In this document: one piece after another, positions 60,349 through 64,000 of the stretch
Layout of the letters: every line of letters starts with the position of its first letter
How positions within the stretch are numbered: position 1 is the first letter of the stretch
Source of the DNA: G965202915 sp965202915
Lineage (GTDB): Bacteria > Pseudomonadota > Gammaproteobacteria > Eutrophobiales > Eutrophobiaceae
Direction: 5' to 3'
Length of the DNA: 64,000 nucleotides
Assembly (NCBI GenBank): GCA_965202915.1
Contig: OZ241847.1
Span: forward strand, 186,001 to 250,000
Program-made: the position numbers and the translations under genes
The notes under the pieces: model-generated
What the model was told of the DNA's origin: nothing
Database searches by the model: none
Seen by the model: only the letters and a program-made list of their open reading frames with translations

Positions 60349-61353
60349 ATGGATGGTAATACACCACAATCGGTGATCAAAGACGGAATAACCTGTTTTG
60401 AGGTCGTGCCGACTCGGTACGTGCCCGATCTTGCTGAGGACGTTCGCGCCGGTTTAATCAGTGAGCCTCGTTCATTGCCGCCAAAATATTTCTATGATGC
60501 TTACGGGTCTAAATTGTTCGAGAGGATATGCAACACCCCGGAATATTATGCCACTCGCACCGAAGATGTATTGTTAAGCAAACATTCCGGGGAAATAATT
60601 CAGTGCACCCGTCCGCGTCAGATTCTTGAATTCGGCAGCGGCAATTCGCAAAAAACGCGGCGATTATTCGATGCTTGTCAACGGCTTGGTCGCCACTGTG
60701 ATTATGCGCCGTTTGAGTATTGCCTGGAAACTCTGGAACAAGCGGCCGCACAATTATGCCGGGAGTATGACTGGCTTACCGTCCATCCCTTATTGGGGGA
60801 TTATCACGCCGGCCTCGATAATCTGCCCGTTTGTAATGATCCCCGCCTGTTTGTTTTTTTGGGCAGTACCATAGGCAATTTCTCATATGACACCGCCATT
60901 GGATTCCTGCAAGAGGTACAGAGTCATATGAATGCCGATGATTTCCTGTTGATTGGCGCCGACAGGGTTAAAGCGTCGGAGGTTCTCAATGCCGCTTATA
61001 ATGACCAACAAGGTTTGACTGCGAAATTTAACCTGAACGTGTTGGACGTGATTAATCGGGAACTCGATGCGGATTTTGCACTCGATGGTTTCAGGCACAA
61101 CGCCGGGTTTAATGACGCACTGGCGCGTATTGAAATGCGGTTGACCGCGACGCGCAATCAGGACGTCAATATAGCCGGGTTGAATGAAATAGTGCATTTT
61201 AATTCGGAGGATTCGATCCTGACCGAGATCAGTCAGAAATACAGTTATGACGGCATTGAAAAGCTGCTGATCAGCGCCGACCTGAAAGTGCAACGACATT
61301 TTGAATCCGACAATCATTACTTCTCGCTATTGCTGGCATCGGCGGCTCAATAA
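60349..61353 (+). CDS. egtD: histidine N-alpha-methyltransferase EgtD
   Basis: SAM-dependent enzyme that trimethylates histidine to hercynine, the first step of ergothioneine synthesis. The 334-residue protein shows PPKYFYDAYGSKLFERIC followed by TPEYYATRTE (45-72), the SAM loop LEFGSGNSQKTRRLFDA (about 93-109), PLLGDYHAGLDN and FLGSTIGNF (the GxTxGN pattern). Together these define the EgtD family. It has its own promoter and is 27 kb from egtC-egtB. Confidence 0.95.
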   Translation: MDGNTPQSVIKDGITCFEVVPTRYVPDLAEDVRAGLISEPRSLPPKYFYDAYGSKLFERICNTPEYYATRTEDVLLSKHSGEIIQCTRPRQILEFGSGNSQKTRRLFDACQRLGRHCDYAPFEYCLETLEQAAAQLCREYDWLTVHPLLGDYHAGLDNLPVCNDPRLFVFLGSTIGNFSYDTAIGFLQEVQSHMNADDFLLIGADRVKASEVLNAAYNDQQGLTAKFNLNVLDVINRELDADFALDGFRHNAGFNDALARIEMRLTATRNQDVNIAGLNEIVHFNSEDSILTEISQKYSYDGIEKLLISADLKVQRHFESDNHYFSLLLASAAQ

Positions 61354-61466
61354 CCGTAATTACTGAATCATTTCGGGTGTATCCGGCGCCCGGCATGGGT
61401 TTGTCTGAACAAATGAATGCGTTTGATTTTCCAAATAAGCATTAATTCTGGTTTTTTCCGAGCGCT

Positions 61467-62885
61467 ATGACGGCAATATTGAAATTAGGCGGTTTGCTTG
61501 TGGTGGCCGGTTTGGCGCCATGGTTGCTGATATCCAACGGCCCCGATAATCAATTGGATCGGATCAAATCCGTGGGTGAATTGCGCGTCGGCATTCTGCC
61601 CTCACCGGCGCATTATATTGTCGATAATGGCGCGGTTGGCGGCGTCGAGTATGATTTGATTAATGACTTTGCAAGCTCCATAAACGTGCGTTTAAAACCG
61701 GTGCCGTTGACCAATTTGGATGAATTGAACCGATTGTTAAGACAGGGTGGGATTCATATCGGAGTCCCCGGAAGCACGGTTCTGCAGGATAACCCTGAGC
61801 AAAAAACCGGGCCTGCGTATGGCGGCGGCGAATGGTATCTGGTTTATAATCGCGATAATAACAGGCCTGAGGGATTGCATGACGTTGCCCGCGATCGTTT
61901 AATCATCACCCCTGATAGCAGACAATCGGCATTGCTTGGCAGCTTGCAATCGGAATTTGATGATTTGCGCTGGAGAGAAGACGGCGACTTTAATATTGTG
62001 TCATTGTTGGAGATGATCAGTGCTCGCGGTTATTATTACACGCTGATCGATAGTGATAGTTTTGATTATTTTCGGCGTATTTATCCAAGGCTAGACAAGG
62101 CTTTTAGCGTGGATAATACCACCGCCCGCTGGTTATTCCCGGCAAGCGAAGATTCCTCGCTTTATGATTGCGCCCAGGTCTATTTTGACAAACTCTCAGG
62201 GTCCGGGGAACCGGGTCAATATGCCTATTTTGTCGGCGATGGCGGCCTGGATTATCTCAGCAGCCTGGTATTCCTGCGACGTATTGACGCCTTGCTGCCG
62301 CAATACCGTTATTATTTTGAAAGCGCCGCGTTGAGGGTATCGATAGACTGGCGTTTGTTGGCGGCAATCAGCTATCAGGAATCCAACTGGGACCCACAGG
62401 CAACGTCATTTACCGGTGTGCGGGGGCTGATGATGCTGACTCAAACCACGGCGCAACGCATGGGCATTCGCGATCGCCTGGACCCGCACGCCAGTATCAG
62501 CGGCGGCGCCGACTATCTGGCATTACTCATGGCGTCCCTGCCCAAGCGGCTTGCTGATCCGGACCGACTTTGGCTGGCGCTGGCCGCCTATAACGTCGGA
62601 CTTGGGCATCTCGAGGATGCGCGCATATTGACCGAAAAATCCGGCAAAAACCCGGATAAATGGGACGCGGTCAAGCAGTTTTTACCGCTGCTTGCCGATC
62701 CACAATGGTATGAACAAACCAAGCACGGCCGGGCAAGAGGGGGTGAGCCGGTTAAGTTTGTTGAGCAAATTCAGCAATACTATGACGTATTACGGTTTTA
62801 TTTAATCCGTCACACTTATGCGGAACTGGAGCGGCCGGATATCCTGTTACATCCGGGACTGACCATACGCTCACCCGTGCTATGA
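61467..62885 (+). CDS. mltF: membrane-bound lytic murein transglycosylase F
   Basis: A 472-residue protein with an N-terminal hydrophobic segment (5-24), a solute-binding-like domain (about 35-245) and a C-terminal SLT domain. The catalytic Glu305 is in AAISYQESNWDPQ, followed by GVRGLMMLTQTTAQRMGI, the SGGADYLALL segment and LAAYNVGLGHLEDA. It cleaves the glycan strand of murein to 1,6-anhydro products, which AmpD (also in this window) processes. It lacks an obvious lipobox, so anchoring is by the N-terminal helix. Confidence 0.95.
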   Translation: MTAILKLGGLLVVAGLAPWLLISNGPDNQLDRIKSVGELRVGILPSPAHYIVDNGAVGGVEYDLINDFASSINVRLKPVPLTNLDELNRLLRQGGIHIGVPGSTVLQDNPEQKTGPAYGGGEWYLVYNRDNNRPEGLHDVARDRLIITPDSRQSALLGSLQSEFDDLRWREDGDFNIVSLLEMISARGYYYTLIDSDSFDYFRRIYPRLDKAFSVDNTTARWLFPASEDSSLYDCAQVYFDKLSGSGEPGQYAYFVGDGGLDYLSSLVFLRRIDALLPQYRYYFESAALRVSIDWRLLAAISYQESNWDPQATSFTGVRGLMMLTQTTAQRMGIRDRLDPHASISGGADYLALLMASLPKRLADPDRLWLALAAYNVGLGHLEDARILTEKSGKNPDKWDAVKQFLPLLADPQWYEQTKHGRARGGEPVKFVEQIQQYYDVLRFYLIRHTYAELERPDILLHPGLTIRSPVL

Positions 62886-63058
62886 CCGTTGTATCATCGG
62901 GCCGGCGACCTGATCGGCCGGGTTCGGTTGCCGTCACTGAGTGTATAGTTGCTCCCATCCCGTGCTTTTGATTCGCCCGGAGTGTTACCGCGATGCAATA
63001 CACCGTCGCCATTTCTGATATACTCTGTGGCGGTTATGCTTAATTATTATTGATATTT

Positions 63059-63475
63059 ATGAAGTATCGTATGAATCTTATGGTCGTGCTGGGGGTGTTC
63101 TGTTTCGGCGCGGCAGTCAATGCAACCGCCTCGCAGGAAGGCGCGGGGCCATATTTTATTGCGCCTCAAAATGGTGCAACGGTAACCAGTCCGGTCACCG
63201 TGGTAATGGGCTTGCGGGGCATGGGGATTGCCCCCGCCGGGACCGCGGTGGAAAACACCGGTCATCATCATTTGATCATCGATGCGCCGTTGCCGAATCT
63301 GAATCAGCCGATACCGAACGATGACCATTACCGGCATTTTGGCGGTGGACAGACACAAGCACAGATTGAATTGCCTCCCGGCACCCACAGCCTGCAATTG
63401 TTGTTGGGTGATTTTGCTCACTTTCCTCACGATCCGGCGTTGTTTTCCGAAGTGATCACGATCACCGTTCAATAG
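63059..63475 (+). CDS. secreted DUF4399-type protein
   Basis: A 138-residue precursor starting MKYRMNLMVVLGVFCFGAAVNATA, which looks like a signal peptide. The mature part is a beta-sandwich-like domain with PQNGATVTSPVTVVMGLRGMGIAP, the histidine-rich GHHHLIID segment, and DDHYRHFGGGQTQAQIELPPGTHSLQLLLGDFAH. This pattern is that of DUF4399. The clustered His may bind metal. Function unknown. The ATG at 63059 is used; a TTG three codons up is possible. Confidence 0.85.
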   Translation: MKYRMNLMVVLGVFCFGAAVNATASQEGAGPYFIAPQNGATVTSPVTVVMGLRGMGIAPAGTAVENTGHHHLIIDAPLPNLNQPIPNDDHYRHFGGGQTQAQIELPPGTHSLQLLLGDFAHFPHDPALFSEVITITVQ

Positions 63476-63489
63476 CACGGTGGTCATGC

Positions 63490-64000
63490 ATGACCCTGAG
63501 CATGTCTGCAAATAGCCATCAGGCCAGGGTCGTCGCGGCCCTGTATAAATTTGTTCGCCTGCCGGATTATCGGGAGATGCAATCGAGCCTGCTCGACCGC
63601 TGCAAGCGGTTGCAACTCAAGGGCACCCTGTTGTTGGCGGAGGAGGGCATTAATGGAACTATTGCCGGTTCCAGAGAGGCAATCGATTTGTTTTTTGACT
63701 ATCTGTATCGGGACCGGCGCTTTTTAAATCTGGAATACAGGGAATCTATCGCCGCCGAGTTACCGTTTCAGCGCCTCAAGGTCAAATTAAAACAAGAGAT
63801 CGTGACGATGGGGGTGGCGAATCTGGATCCGACCCGGAATGCCGCGGCCCGGCTTAACGTCGCTGAATGGAACCGGCTGATAGCCGATCCGGAGGTATTG
63901 TTGCTGGATGTTCGCAACCGCTATGAATACGGGATCGGCAGCTTCAGAAATGCACGCTCAGCGGATATCGATAGTTTCCGACAATTTCCGCAATATGTAA
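63490..64000 (+). CDS. trhO: tRNA uridine(34) hydroxylase TrhO (rhodanese-related), 5' part
   Basis: The frame runs off the right edge after 170 codons. It begins MTLSMSANSHQARVVAALYKFVRLPDY and has LKGTLLLAEEGINGTIAG, the family-specific beginning of the YceA/TrhO group, then the first part of the rhodanese domain with LLLDVRNRYEYGIGSFRNA. TrhO hydroxylates U34 in tRNA for 5-methoxyuridine. The rhodanese active-site cysteine lies beyond the window. The ATG at 63490 is preceded by GGTGG. Confidence 0.92.
   Translation, partial: MTLSMSANSHQARVVAALYKFVRLPDYREMQSSLLDRCKRLQLKGTLLLAEEGINGTIAGSREAIDLFFDYLYRDRRFLNLEYRESIAAELPFQRLKVKLKQEIVTMGVANLDPTRNAAARLNVAEWNRLIADPEVLLLDVRNRYEYGIGSFRNARSADIDSFRQFPQYV

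Overview
The window reads as a chromosome segment of a Gram-negative bacterium, most likely a gammaproteobacterium. The evidence is LpxH (lipid A), AmpD and MltF (murein recycling and remodelling), a porin and a TonB-dependent receptor, AceK beside isocitrate dehydrogenase, siroheme synthase CysG, HemL (C5 haem route) with HemJ, and a folK-kinase-panBCD cluster. It cannot be placed to genus by eye. Most of the window is compact housekeeping and metabolic DNA of moderately high G+C, with many 4-nt gene overlaps.

Layout. 1-8.7 kb: the 3' end of dxs, a PhnW-like aminotransferase, a Ser/Thr kinase fused to a cyclic-nucleotide-binding domain, pgi, a membrane-anchored unknown protein, then a porin and an alanine/glycine-sodium symporter. 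8.9-13.4 kb: gcvT-gcvH-gcvP, transcribed leftwards towards the symporter and porin, so glycine uptake and glycine cleavage are neighbours. 13.6-23.3 kb: hemJ, an unlisted small rubredoxin gene, thiD-thiE-hemL, tRNA-Glu, pcnB-folK-deoxynucleoside kinase-panB-panC-panD, a CinA-like protein and a lone cyclic-nucleotide-binding protein. 23.3-28.4 kb: an HNH nuclease translationally coupled to a small secreted protein, an Lpp/OprI-like lipoprotein with a clear terminator, a TonB-dependent receptor and an unknown cytosolic protein. 28.5-34.3 kb: mtdA and fchA, divergently arranged, which interconvert C1 units on tetrahydrofolate; then a tightly overlapping leftward operon egtC-egtB-aspartic protease-nadC; then ampD. 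34.3-37.1 kb: lpxH, cysS and a Pro-Arg-His-Lys tRNA cluster.

37.2-47.3 kb is the accessory region. It starts 116 bp after tRNA-Lys with a giant VCBS/Ig-type surface protein that carries a run of 25 cytosines between its start codon and its signal peptide, which makes it a strong candidate for phase-variable expression. It is followed by a decayed copy of a small cysteine-rich secreted protein gene. Next comes a visibly more A+T-rich leftward operon (P450 fragment, two related unknown proteins sharing an SNF(N/Y)G motif, DyP-type peroxidase), and then the intact copy of the cysteine-rich gene. The operon is therefore bracketed by two copies of the same small gene.

47.4-64 kb returns to core genes: icd-aceK (control of flux between TCA cycle and glyoxylate bypass), cysG, an orphan DNA methyltransferase, addB-addA recombination nuclease, a small membrane protein, egtD (first step of ergothioneine synthesis, completing the egtB/egtC pair 27 kb away), mltF, a DUF4399-type protein and the 5' part of trhO.

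Taken together, the genes suggest a cell that handles C1 units through glycine cleavage plus MtdA/FchA, makes ergothioneine, and displays a large, possibly switchable surface protein. No CRISPR array, prophage, transposase or integrase was seen. The most novel elements are the poly-C switch and the peroxidase/P450/SNF-motif operon.
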